Source of the DNA: Microbacterium sp. AK009
GTDB taxonomy: Bacteria; Actinomycetota; Actinomycetes; Actinomycetales; Microbacteriaceae
Length of the DNA: 64,000 bases
Assembly (NCBI RefSeq): GCF_013410955.1
Contig: NZ_JACCCG010000007.1
Location: 33,019-97,018, forward strand
Direction: 5' to 3'
A program made the translations under genes and the position numbers. Shown here piece after piece: positions 1 through 7,623 of this stretch (position 1 is its first letter; every line of letters starts with the position of its first letter). The notes below the pieces were generated by a model. The model had not been told where the DNA came from. It did not search any database and saw only the letters and a program-made list of their open reading frames with translations.

Positions 1-322
1 GGGTCGCGAGCACCGACCACTGCTCGGTGAGGGTGCGCTGGATGTGCTTGACCCGCGCGATGCACTTCAGCGCCGGGGCGAGTTCGTCTCGGCGCAGCAG
101 TCGGCACGCCTCGGCGAGCTCGTGCAGCACGAGTTTCAGCCACAGCTCGGTGGTCTGGTGCTGCACGATGAACAGCAGCTCGTCGTGGTGCTCGGGGTCG
201 CTCAGCGGCAGCTGCGCAGACAGCAGGGTGGGAAGTTGCAGATAGCCGCCGTAGCTCATCCGGTCGGAGAAGTCGGTCTCGACCGTGGGCTCCAGTGGAC
301 GGGTGTTGCGCTCGACCGTCAC
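1..322 (-). CDS. kynA: Tryptophan 2,3-dioxygenase, N-terminal part (runs off left edge)
   Basis: This gene reads leftward and its 3' end lies outside the window, so about 107 N-terminal residues are visible. The protein contains [14 protein letters not shown] followed by [20 protein letters not shown], the signature of heme-dependent tryptophan 2,3-dioxygenase, which opens the indole ring in the first step of the kynurenine pathway. The HHDE stretch holds the distal heme-pocket histidine of the family. GTG at 322 is chosen because the residues before the conserved block ([20 protein letters not shown]) give the usual short N-terminus. Downstream partners such as kynU cannot be seen. The identification is strong; completeness is unknown. 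Confidence 0.9.
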   Translation of the reverse strand, partial: MTVERNTRPLEPTVETDFSDRMSYGGYLQLPTLLSAQLPLSDPEHHDELLFIVQHQTTELWLKLVLHELAEACRLLRRDELAPALKCIARVKHIQRTLTEQWSVLAT

Positions 323-432
323 TCCGTCAGCCTAGCCAGTCGCGGGGGGTCGGCTGTGGGCGCGTGGGGTCCGGGCGATGGGGGTTCGGGTCCGGTCGGG
401 TGGGGCGCGGGTCGTCGCCGGTGCGGGTCGGG

Positions 433-2064
433 TCAGCGGACCGTGACCAGCACCCGCTGCCATCCGGTCGATCCGTCGGGTGCGATCGGCGCCCGCTCCT
501 GGATCTGGGTCTCGCCGTCGCGGTTGACCGCGCGGACGGCGACGTAGTGGGTGCCGGCAGTGGCGTCCCAGTCGAGGAACCACTGCACCCAGGTGTCGTC
601 GTTGATCGGTGTCGACAGCGTCGCCTGCTGCCAGGGGCCGTCGTCGATGCTGACCTCGACCCGCTCGATCCCGACGGTCTGGGCCCAGGCCATGCCCGCG
701 ATGGGCGTGCGCCCGGCGGGGATCGGGGTGCCCGTACGCGGGGTGTCGATGCGGGAGGAGAACTTGATCGGCGCCTCGGCGCTGTACCCGCGGGGGGTCC
801 AGTAGGCCTCGTCCTGCGCGAAGGTCGTGACGGTCAGCTGGGTGAGCCACTTGGTCGCCGAGACGTAACCGTAGAGGCCCGGCACCACCATCCGCACCGG
901 GAAGCCGTGCTCGAAGGGGAGCGGTTCGCCGTTCATCCCGACGGCGAGGATCGCGTCGATGCCGTCGTCGGTGACGGCGCTGAGCGGCGTGGACGCGGTG
1001 TATCCGTCGACGCTGCGCGAGAGCACCATGTCGGCGCCCTCCTGCGGTCCCGCCATCCGCAGCACGTCGCGGAGCGGCACGCCGAGCCAGACGGCATTGC
1101 CGACCAGCCCGCCGCCGACCTCGTTCGAGACGCACGTCAGGGTGACGGCGTACTCGTCGAGCCCCATCGCGACGAGATCGTCGAAGCTGAGCTCGACGGG
1201 GGTGTCGACCATGCCGTCGATGCGCAGGCGCCAGGTCGCGGGGTCGATCGACGGCACGGTCAGCGCGGTGTCGACGCGGTAGAACTCGTCGTTCGGCGTG
1301 ATGAGGGGCGACAGGCCCGGGATGTCGAAGCTCGCCCCGTCGGGGATCGTCACCGTCGTGCGGGGTGCGGGGAGGGCCAGCTCTTCGCGGACGGCCGCGA
1401 GGGACGAGGTCGCGGCGTTGACGACGCGGGAGCCCGCGCCGACGACGACCGCCGCCGCGGCGGTGAGGAGGCCGGCGCGAAGGAAGGCGCGCCGATCGAC
1501 CGAGCTGGATCGTTCGGCGACGGGGTTCTGCCCGTCCCTGGGTGCGGCGTCGGTCTGCGGGCCGGCGGGAGCGGCGTCCGTTTGCGCCACACCGGCTGCG
1601 GTCGCGCGCGGCGCGCGCCACCGGCGGAGACGGTTGACGAGCAGGATGAGGGCGAGGACGCCGGCGACCGTGCCCACGAGCGGCGGCAGAACGCTGAGGG
1701 GGGTCGCGCCGGCACGCGTGAGCGTCGCGGCGCCCGAGAGGATGCCCGCCAGTGCCAGGGCGGCGACCCCGAGCGGCGGCCGGACGTACTGCAGAACGCC
1801 CGCCGCTGCCGCGGCGACGACCACGCCGCATCCGATCCCGATCAGCAGCACGACCTTGTCGGCGTCGCCGAAGGTGGAGATCGCGAACTCCTTGATCGGC
1901 TGCGGGACGATGTCGATGAGGAACGACCCGACCGCGAGGATCGGGCTCGCGCTCCGCGCGACGAGCAGGGCGACGAGTTCGGCCGCCGCGAGGAAGGCGG
2001 CGGCGGCGATGATCCCGGATGCCGCGGCCCACCCGATCGGGCGACGTGCCGTCGACGTGGTCAT
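433..2064 (-). CDS. Membrane-anchored molybdopterin-dependent oxidoreductase (sulfite-oxidase fold)
   Basis: A 543-residue protein. The first ~170 residues hold about four hydrophobic segments. A twin-arginine-like RRAFLRAG with a fifth hydrophobic stretch follows, and then a molybdopterin domain with TLTCVSNEVGG. Cys311 in that motif is the expected molybdenum ligand of the sulfite oxidase superfamily. The last ~100 residues match the Ig-like Mo-co dimerisation domain (VEVSIDDGPWQQA, WFLDWDA). The catalytic domain is probably held on the outer face of the membrane. ATG at 2064 (MTTSTARR) sits just before the first membrane segment; reading further upstream enters the hairpin repeats and is not credible. 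The substrate is unknown: actinobacterial members are usually called sulfite oxidase-like without proof. Confidence 0.85.
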   Translation of the reverse strand: MTTSTARRPIGWAAASGIIAAAAFLAAAELVALLVARSASPILAVGSFLIDIVPQPIKEFAISTFGDADKVVLLIGIGCGVVVAAAAAGVLQYVRPPLGVAALALAGILSGAATLTRAGATPLSVLPPLVGTVAGVLALILLVNRLRRWRAPRATAAGVAQTDAAPAGPQTDAAPRDGQNPVAERSSSVDRRAFLRAGLLTAAAAVVVGAGSRVVNAATSSLAAVREELALPAPRTTVTIPDGASFDIPGLSPLITPNDEFYRVDTALTVPSIDPATWRLRIDGMVDTPVELSFDDLVAMGLDEYAVTLTCVSNEVGGGLVGNAVWLGVPLRDVLRMAGPQEGADMVLSRSVDGYTASTPLSAVTDDGIDAILAVGMNGEPLPFEHGFPVRMVVPGLYGYVSATKWLTQLTVTTFAQDEAYWTPRGYSAEAPIKFSSRIDTPRTGTPIPAGRTPIAGMAWAQTVGIERVEVSIDDGPWQQATLSTPINDDTWVQWFLDWDATAGTHYVAVRAVNRDGETQIQERAPIAPDGSTGWQRVLVTVR

Positions 2065-2221
2065 GCGGGCCCCTTCCGCTCTACGGCCTGACCTCACCTG
2101 TTCGTCGCGGGCGGAGGATCGGATGGCGCGTGCGGCGGACGGCGCGGCGCCGCGCGGGGATGGGCTGGCGCGCAGGCGCGTGCGCGGGCGGGGGATCGAT
2201 GGTGCGCGGCCGCGGGCGCGC

Positions 2222-2620
2222 GGATCGAGGTGGCACAAATGGTCGCGTTCAGGGTCGAACGGCGACCATCTCCACCACGATCGGGCACGCGCCATCCACG
2301 TGGCACGAATGGTCGCGTTCAGGGTCTCGGGGCGACCATCCTCGCCACCTCGATCGGGCGCGGTGCGCGGGGAGCGGGCGCGCGGATCGAGGTGGCACAT
2401 ATGGTCGCGTTCAGGGTCTCGGGGCGACCATTTCCGTCACCTCGATCGGGCGCGACGCGCGGGGGAGCGGGCGCGCGGATCGAGGTGGCACATATGGTCG
2501 CGTTCAGCGCCTCGGGACGACCATCTTCGCCACCTCGATCGGGCACGCGCCAGCCACGTGGCACAAATGGTCGCGTTGAGGGTCGAACGGCGACCATTTC
2601 CGCCACCTCGATCGGGCGGC
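2222..2620. repeat. Five tandem copies of a ~67-bp nested palindrome (family A)
   Basis: The gene-free stretch 2065-2644 holds five copies at about 2222-2288, 2292-2358, 2384-2452, 2477-2543 and 2552-2620. Each carries an inner inverted pair ATGGTCGC / GCGACCAT around a 16-18 nt loop. An outer pair GATCGAGGTGGC / GCCACCTCGATC lies outside it; its left arm is degraded to CCACGTGGC in copies 2 and 5. Copies 3 and 4 are also joined by a near-identical spacer (GGGAGCGGGCGCGC). Every copy would fold into a long hairpin in RNA or a cruciform in DNA. The block is 3' of the mycoredoxin gene and 5' of the oxidoreductase gene. It does not look coding. Confidence 0.9.
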
Positions 2621-2644
2621 GCGGCGCGACGCGCGCGCCTCGGG

Positions 2645-2905
2645 TCAGAGGAGCGCCAGCTCCCGCAGCTTCGCCTCGACGTCGGAGTTCGAGGGCTCGA
2701 CGTGGTGCGAGGCGTCGGGGTAGACGACGACGGGGATGTTCGTCCGGCCCGAGATCTCGCGGGCGACGTCGGCAGCTTCCGGCTGTGCGACGAGGTCGAC
2801 GTAGGTGTAGGCGACGCCCAGCTCGTCGAGCTGCTTCTTCGTGCGGATGCAGTCTCGGCACCAGTCAGCGCCGAACATCGTGATGGGGGTGGCGTTGTCG
2901 GTCAT
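2645..2905 (-). CDS. Mycoredoxin/glutaredoxin-like thiol oxidoreductase
   Basis: An 86-residue single-domain thioredoxin-fold protein with the redox motif WCRDC near residue 16, a cis-proline context (TNIPVVVYPD), and the size of actinobacterial mycoredoxins. These reduce mixed disulfides with mycothiol and some can act on peroxiredoxins. The Trp-Cys-x-x-Cys form is typical of mycoredoxin-1-like proteins rather than NrdH (CVQC). ATG at 2905 is the only sensible start. The gene is divergent from the glycosyltransferase gene to its right, and a block of hairpin repeats begins about 25 bp past its stop codon. Confidence 0.85.
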   Translation of the reverse strand: MTDNATPITMFGADWCRDCIRTKKQLDELGVAYTYVDLVAQPEAADVAREISGRTNIPVVVYPDASHHVEPSNSDVEAKLRELALL

Positions 2906-3007
2906 GCATCAATCCTTTCGTGCCGACCATGGACAACACCTGAGGGCGCTTCACGCATTCCCCCACGCCGCGCGCCGCCCCGCACGATCATGCGACGATG
3001 GTCGGCA

Positions 3008-4150
3008 GTGCAGCTCTCGATCATCGTCCCGACCTTCAATGAGGCTCCGAACATCCCGGAGCTGGTCTCGCGCGTCTCGGCGGCGGTCGAGGGCATCGAG
3101 GCCGAGATCATCGTGGTCGACGACAGCACCGACGACACCCCGGCCGTCGTGGAGGAGGTCGCGCGCAGCGCGGCGCTCCCCGTCCGGCTGATCCACCGCG
3201 CGAAGCGCACCGGGGGCCTCGGCGGCGCGGTGATGGCAGGCATGCAGGCCGCCGCCGCGGATGCGTGCCTGGTGATGGACGCCGATCTGCAGCATCCGCC
3301 CGAGAAGATCCCCGAGCTCTACCGACGTTTCATCCAGGGCGGCGTCGACGTGGTCATCGCCTCGCGCTACGCCGGCGGCGGCACCTCCGGCGGCCTCGCC
3401 GACCGCACCCGCGTGCTCGTCTCGAGCGCGTCGACGGCGCTGACCAAGGCGATGTTCCCCATCCGGCTGCACGAGGTCACCGACCCGATGACGGGGTTCT
3501 TCCTCATCGACCGGCGCGCGGTCGATCCGGCGACGCTCATGCCGCGCGGGTTCAAGATCCTCCTCGAGATTCTCGCGCGGCGCTCGCTGCGCATCGCCGA
3601 AGTGCCGTTCGACTTCGCCGAGCGTCACGCGGGCCGGTCGAAGGCGTCGTTTCGTCAGGGCCTGCACTTCCTCGCGCAGCTGACCGCGCTGCGCTTCGGC
3701 AAGATGTCGCTGTTCGCCCTCATCGGCGGACTCGGAGCGGTGGCGAACCTCGCGATCATGTGGGTGCTGATCCAGTTCGGCGTCGGCTACATCGTCGCGG
3801 CCGTCATCGCCGCCGAAGCCACGATCATCGGCAACTTCCTGCTGCAGGAGCGCTTCGTCTTCCACGACATGAAGCACGAGGCATCCGGTGTCTGGACCCG
3901 CTTCGCGAAGTCGTTCGCCTTCAACAACGCCGAGGCGCTGATCCGCATCCCGGTGATCGCGCTCCTGGTGGAGACGTGGCACATCTCCAGCGTGATCGCC
4001 GCCGGGATGACCCTCGTGGTCGCCTTCCTCCTGCGGTTCATGTTCCACTCGCTGGTCGTCTACGCGCCGCGGCGCGCGGGTGCCCCGAGCCGCGCGCGGC
4101 AATTCGTCGACGAGCTCGACGCGCAGGCGATGTCGCCCGGCGAGCTCTGA
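3008..4150 (+). CDS. Polyprenol-phosphate glycosyltransferase (GT2) fused to a GtrA-type membrane domain
   Basis: A 380-residue protein. The N-terminal GT2 domain has IIVPTFNE, VVDDSTDD and MDADLQHPPE (the DXD-like metal site), as in dolichol/polyprenol-phosphate mannose synthases. The C-terminal ~120 residues form three to four membrane segments of the GtrA type (FGKMSLFALIGGLGAVANLAIM). Such fusions make or flip lipid-linked sugars for cell-envelope glycosylation. GTG at 3008 begins MQLSIIVPTFNE, the usual N-terminus, and has GACGAT 8 nt upstream. An in-frame ATG at 2990 would add six residues. It converges with the deacetylase gene across a repeat block. The sugar and acceptor are unknown. 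Confidence 0.85.
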   Translation: MQLSIIVPTFNEAPNIPELVSRVSAAVEGIEAEIIVVDDSTDDTPAVVEEVARSAALPVRLIHRAKRTGGLGGAVMAGMQAAAADACLVMDADLQHPPEKIPELYRRFIQGGVDVVIASRYAGGGTSGGLADRTRVLVSSASTALTKAMFPIRLHEVTDPMTGFFLIDRRAVDPATLMPRGFKILLEILARRSLRIAEVPFDFAERHAGRSKASFRQGLHFLAQLTALRFGKMSLFALIGGLGAVANLAIMWVLIQFGVGYIVAAVIAAEATIIGNFLLQERFVFHDMKHEASGVWTRFAKSFAFNNAEALIRIPVIALLVETWHISSVIAAGMTLVVAFLLRFMFHSLVVYAPRRAGAPSRARQFVDELDAQAMSPGEL

Positions 4151-4217
4151 CGCGCTCCGCTCCTGCGCTGCGCTGCGCGCGCGCCGCCCGCGCCGCCCCC
4201 GCCGCCCGAACGCCTGT

Positions 4218-4435
4218 CTTCCTCGCGCTCACGAGGAGATCCGCCTTCAGGAGGATCCTTCGCGCCGATCCCATCCTCGTGAGCGCGGATGTCCGCGGGA
4301 GCGAGGAAGCCGGATGCCGCCGGTCGGCGATGATGCCGGCGCAGCCGCCCGCGCGCTCGACCTCCACGAGGAGATCCGCCTTCCTGAGGATCCTTCGCGT
4401 CGATCCCATCCTCGTGAGCGCGGATATCCGCGGGA
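4218..4435. repeat. Two copies of a 71-bp nested palindrome (family B)
   Basis: Two direct copies lie at 4230-4300 and 4365-4435 and differ at only a few positions. Inside and around copy 1 the arms CGCGCTCACGAGGA (4224-4237) and TCCTCGTGAGCGCG (4274-4287) are perfectly inverted. A further outer pair CTTCCTCGC (4218-4226) / GCGAGGAAG (4301-4309) encloses the whole. The block separates the 3' ends of two convergent genes and contains no plausible gene. Confidence 0.9.
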
Positions 4436-4572
4436 ACGCGAAGAGGGGGCCCGGGCGAACGTAACGGAGGGGCCAGCGCGAACGCAACGAAAGGGCCAGC
4501 GCGAACGCGAAGAAGGGGCCCGCGCGAACGCGAAGAAAGGGCGCGCGAACGCGGAAAAGCGGCCGGCGCGGA
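4428..4572. repeat. About six tandem 22-23-bp units
   Basis: Immediately after the second palindrome copy, a minisatellite of the form GCGCGAACGCGAAGAAAGGGCC repeats about six times with drift (GAACGTAACGGAGGGGCC, GAACGCAACGAAAGGGCC, and so on). It ends about 60 bp before the stop codon of the deacetylase gene. The period is about 22-23 bp, so it does not keep a reading frame. No function is apparent. Confidence 0.8.
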
Positions 4573-4630
4573 ACCCACATCGCGGGACGCCGCGACCCGA
4601 CCCCCGCCGGCGCGCGCGCACCCCCGCAAC

Positions 4631-5797
4631 TCAGCCGATGAGGTTCACCAGCGCGTCGAGGCCCATCCCGTAGTTGATGCGGATGGTGGGGAGGGCGAGC
4701 TTGTCGGTGCCGATGGTGACGTATCCGGGCTCGATGGTGCGCGCCATCTCGAAGCCCGCCTGGCGCAGGCCCTCCTTCGCGGTGTCGTTGTAGTGCCCGA
4801 AGGGGTAGGCCATCACCTCCTTGACCCCGAGAACCTGCGCGGATGCCTCCATGTCGGCCACGATCTCAGGAACGGCGTAGTTCGTGATCCGCCCATCGCC
4901 GTTCGCGCCGGCCTGATGCATGTCGTGCGTGTGCGAGCGGCGGAGTACATAGGGCGAGGGCGCCGGGTCCTGCCGGTAGGCGGTGATCATGAACGACGTC
5001 GAGAGCACCTGGTACTTGTCGACCACCGGCACCGCGAGATCGAACCAGGTCTGGTCGGCGTCGTCGTCGGTGACGATCACCGACCGGTTCGGAAGCCACA
5101 GGCGCCCGTCGATGAAGGCGCTCAGCTCATCCCACGTCGGGAGGTAGAACCCGCCGGTGGCGATGTGGTTCATGTGCGCGTCGAAGTCGCCGATGTACGC
5201 GTAGTTGCCGCGCAACCAGCCGCTCTCACCCTCGGGGTTGGTGGTGAACTGGTGGTACATGAGGATCGGGATGCGTGCGTCTTCGGCGGCGTTCTCCTCC
5301 GGGGTCTTCCACGCCCCGTGCAGCGTCACCTGGCGGTCGGTGCAGGCGACCATCTCCGATCCGTTCACCCGGGCGGGCACGGCGAACGCCGCGGCATCCT
5401 CGGGGGTCGCGTACCAGCCGGCGAACACAGCGCCCTCGCGCCCCGGGATCGGCAGCCCGGCGTACAGCGTCCCCTGCGTCTGCAGCATCGGCGCCTGGTC
5501 GACGCCGTCGCCGGCGAAGCTCACCGCGCAGGCATTGGGGTCGTCGGTGCTCGCGAGGAGCGTCTCGACCGGTGTGAGCGGGGTCGGCTCGGGCGACGGC
5601 GAGGCCGAGGCCGAGGGCGCGGTCGAGGTGTCGCCGTCGGCCGCGGGCGCTGGCGCACCGCGGGTGAGCGCCGCGATCGTGACCGTGGCCACCAGGATGA
5701 CCACGAGCGCGGTGGCCGCGATCGTCGCGACCAGACGCCTCCGGCGTCGCACGCGGGCGCTGGCCCGGCGCCTCCCGGATCGACCTACCTGCGCCAT
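4631..5797 (-). CDS. Membrane-anchored polysaccharide deacetylase-family protein with an InlB-type repeat
   Basis: A 388-residue protein. A basic N-terminus is followed by one membrane segment (residues ~25-45), a Ser/Pro/Thr-rich linker, a Listeria-Bacteroides (InlB-like) repeat (GAVFAGWYATPED...VTLHGAWKTPEE), then a NodB-type fold with ILMYHQF, VIVTDDDADQTW and MAYPFGHYND. The family removes N-acetyl or O-acyl groups from cell-wall or surface glycans. The usual TFDD metal motif is replaced by TDDDAD, so activity and metal binding deserve checking. ATG at 5797 starts MAQVGRSGRRR. The protein is probably anchored with the catalytic part outside. It is divergent from the metal ABC operon. Confidence 0.8.
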   Translation of the reverse strand: MAQVGRSGRRRASARVRRRRRLVATIAATALVVILVATVTIAALTRGAPAPAADGDTSTAPSASASPSPEPTPLTPVETLLASTDDPNACAVSFAGDGVDQAPMLQTQGTLYAGLPIPGREGAVFAGWYATPEDAAAFAVPARVNGSEMVACTDRQVTLHGAWKTPEENAAEDARIPILMYHQFTTNPEGESGWLRGNYAYIGDFDAHMNHIATGGFYLPTWDELSAFIDGRLWLPNRSVIVTDDDADQTWFDLAVPVVDKYQVLSTSFMITAYRQDPAPSPYVLRRSHTHDMHQAGANGDGRITNYAVPEIVADMEASAQVLGVKEVMAYPFGHYNDTAKEGLRQAGFEMARTIEPGYVTIGTDKLALPTIRINYGMGLDALVNLIG

Positions 5798-5916
5798 CGC
5801 ACGCCCCCTTCGCAGCGCCCCCGCGCCGAAGGCATCGTAGCCCCTCGACGGCGACGACGTCGGCAACGCGGAGCGCGCGCATCCGCATCGTGATGTCGCC
5901 CGACGCCTCCGCCCGC

Positions 5917-5941
5917 TATATTTTTCGGTATGCCGAAAAAT
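5917..5941 (+). promoter_or_regulatory. Leaderless promoter with a near-perfect 22-bp palindrome over the start codon (probable MntR/DtxR-type operator)
   Basis: Arms ATTTTTCGG and CCGAAAAAT (5920-5941) flank the centre TATG with one mismatch, and the ATG start at 5930 lies in the centre. A -10-like TATATT (5917-5922) ends 7 nt before the ATG and there is no Shine-Dalgarno sequence, so transcript and protein probably start together. A bound repressor would cover both the -10 and +1. Metal-sensing DtxR/MntR-family operators of this shape precede TroA-type operons in actinobacteria. The regulator gene is not in the window. Confidence 0.75.
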
Positions 5942-6865
5942 CGAGCGACGCGCGCCGGTGCGCTCCTCACAGGGATGCTGGCGCTCGCCGTCGCACTCGC
6001 GGGGTGCGCCGGCGGCGCCGCCGGCGGCCCCGCGGACGATGACCGCCCCGTCGTCCTCACGACATTCACGGTGCTCGCCGACATGGCAGAGAACGTCGCC
6101 GGCGACAACCTCCGCGTCGAGTCGCTCACCAAGGTCGGCGCCGAGATCCACGGGTACGAGCCGACGCCGGGCGACGTCCGCCGGGCAGCCGATGCCGACC
6201 TGATCCTCGACAACGGGCTCGGGCTGGAGGCTTGGTTCGCCCAGTTCGTCGAATCGGTCGACGTGCCGCACGTCGTGGTGTCGGAGGGGGTCGAACCGAT
6301 CGACATCTCCGGTGACGCGTACGCGGGCCTGCCGAATCCGCACGCGTGGATGAGCCCTGTGAACGCCGCGATCTACGTCGACAACATGGTCTCGGCCTTC
6401 GGCGAACTCGATCCCGAGAACGCCGACGACTACGCCGCGGACGGTGAGGCGTACAAGGCCGAGCTGCAGGCGGTCTTCGACGACCTGCTCGCCGAACTCG
6501 AAGCTGTGCCCGAGGCCGAGCGTGTGCTCGTCACCTGCGAGGGTGCGTTCTCGTACCTCGCGCGAGACGCCGGGCTCGACGAGGCCTACATCTGGCCGGT
6601 GAACGCCGAGCAGCAGGCGACCCCGCAGCGGATCGCCGCCGTGATCGAGCGGGTCGACGACGCTCGTGTCCCGGCGGTCTTCTGCGAGTCGACCGTGTCG
6701 GACCGCCCGATGCAGCAGGTCGTGGAGGCAACCGACGCCGCCTTCGGCGGCACCCTCTACGTCGATTCGCTGTCCGAACCCGACGGGCCCGTACCGACCT
6801 ACCTCGATCTCCTCCGCTACGACGTCGAGCTGATCGCCGGGGGTCTGCGAGGGGAAGGCGGATGA
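5930..6865 (+). CDS. Metal ABC transporter substrate-binding lipoprotein (TroA/MntA/ZnuA family)
   Basis: A 311-residue precursor with the lipobox LALAVALAGC. Mature motifs include TTFTVLADMAENVAGD, EIHGYEPTPGD and NPHAWMSP, matching the cluster A-1 metal-binding family. The conserved His residues in IHGYEP and PHAWM, and the Glu/Asp residues near CESTVSDRPMQQV, are the expected metal ligands. It captures Mn2+ or Zn2+ outside the membrane for import by the next two gene products. No His-rich loop is present, which favours Mn over Zn, but this is only an inference. The reading frame overlaps the next gene by 4 nt. Confidence 0.88.
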   Translation: MPKNRATRAGALLTGMLALAVALAGCAGGAAGGPADDDRPVVLTTFTVLADMAENVAGDNLRVESLTKVGAEIHGYEPTPGDVRRAADADLILDNGLGLEAWFAQFVESVDVPHVVVSEGVEPIDISGDAYAGLPNPHAWMSPVNAAIYVDNMVSAFGELDPENADDYAADGEAYKAELQAVFDDLLAELEAVPEAERVLVTCEGAFSYLARDAGLDEAYIWPVNAEQQATPQRIAAVIERVDDARVPAVFCESTVSDRPMQQVVEATDAAFGGTLYVDSLSEPDGPVPTYLDLLRYDVELIAGGLRGEGG

Positions 6866-7623
6866 CGCATCCCATCGAGGTCTCCCACCTCACCGTCCGC
6901 TACGGGGACGTCGTCGCGCTGCGCGACGTCTCGCTCGAGGTCGCCGCCGGCCGCGTGACCGGTCTCATCGGCATGAACGGGTCGGGGAAGTCCACCCTCT
7001 TCGCCGCCATCGTGGGGCGCCTCCGCCCCGACGCCGGCACCGTGCGCATCGACGGCGCCGACCCGGCGGTCGCGCGGCGACAGGGGCGCGTCGGATACGT
7101 GCCGCAGTCGGAGGCCGTCGACTGGACCTTCCCGGTCTCGGTGCGCGACGTCGTGATGATGGGCCGCTACGGGCGGCTCGGCCTGACGCGCCGCGCGGGC
7201 GCCGCCGACCGCCGGGCGGTCGACGACGCGCTCGCCCGCGTCGACCTGGAGGGGCTCGGCGACCGGCAGATCGGCCGCCTCTCGGGCGGCCAGCGCAAGC
7301 GCGCGTTCGTCGCACGGGCGATCGCGCAGGATGCCGGCATCCTGCTTCTGGACGAACCCTTCGCCGGTGTCGACAAGCGCTCCGAGGCGACCATCGTCGG
7401 CCTCCTCCGCGACTTTGCGGCGGCGGGGCGGACCGTCCTCGTCTCGACCCACGACCTCCACGCGCTTCCCGATCTCGCCGACGAGGCCGTGCTGCTGATG
7501 AACCGCGTGCTCTTCCACGGGCCCGTCGCCCAGGCTCTCGAACCCGCGACCCTGGCGCGCGCGTTCGGGCTCGACGACCAGCCCGCCCCGCGGCGGCCCC
7601 TCGCGGAGGAGGATGCCCCGTGA
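6862..7623 (+). CDS. Metal ABC transporter ATP-binding protein
   Basis: A 253-residue ABC ATPase with Walker A GMNGSGKST, Q-loop VGYVPQSEAVDW, signature LSGGQRKR, Walker B ILLLDEPF and H-loop STHDLH. The PQSEAVDWTFPVSVRDVVMMGRYG stretch is typical of the Mn/Zn/Fe (MntB/SitB/ZnuC) branch. The ATG is inside an ATGA overlap with the upstream gene and the stop overlaps the next start by 4 nt, so the three genes should be translationally coupled. Confidence 0.9.
   Translation: MTHPIEVSHLTVRYGDVVALRDVSLEVAAGRVTGLIGMNGSGKSTLFAAIVGRLRPDAGTVRIDGADPAVARRQGRVGYVPQSEAVDWTFPVSVRDVVMMGRYGRLGLTRRAGAADRRAVDDALARVDLEGLGDRQIGRLSGGQRKRAFVARAIAQDAGILLLDEPFAGVDKRSEATIVGLLRDFAAAGRTVLVSTHDLHALPDLADEAVLLMNRVLFHGPVAQALEPATLARAFGLDDQPAPRRPLAEEDAP

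Noticed and set aside
295..2091. A 598-codon rightward reading frame opposite the molybdopterin oxidoreductase gene
   Set aside because: It is an antisense shadow caused by high GC; its product is Arg/Gly/Asp-rich without domains, while the leftward frame has clear catalytic motifs.
2019..2883. Overlapping reading frames in the family A repeats encoding repeated HMVAFRVSGRP-like strings
   Set aside because: The products merely translate the hairpin units in several frames and have no start signals or homologous look.
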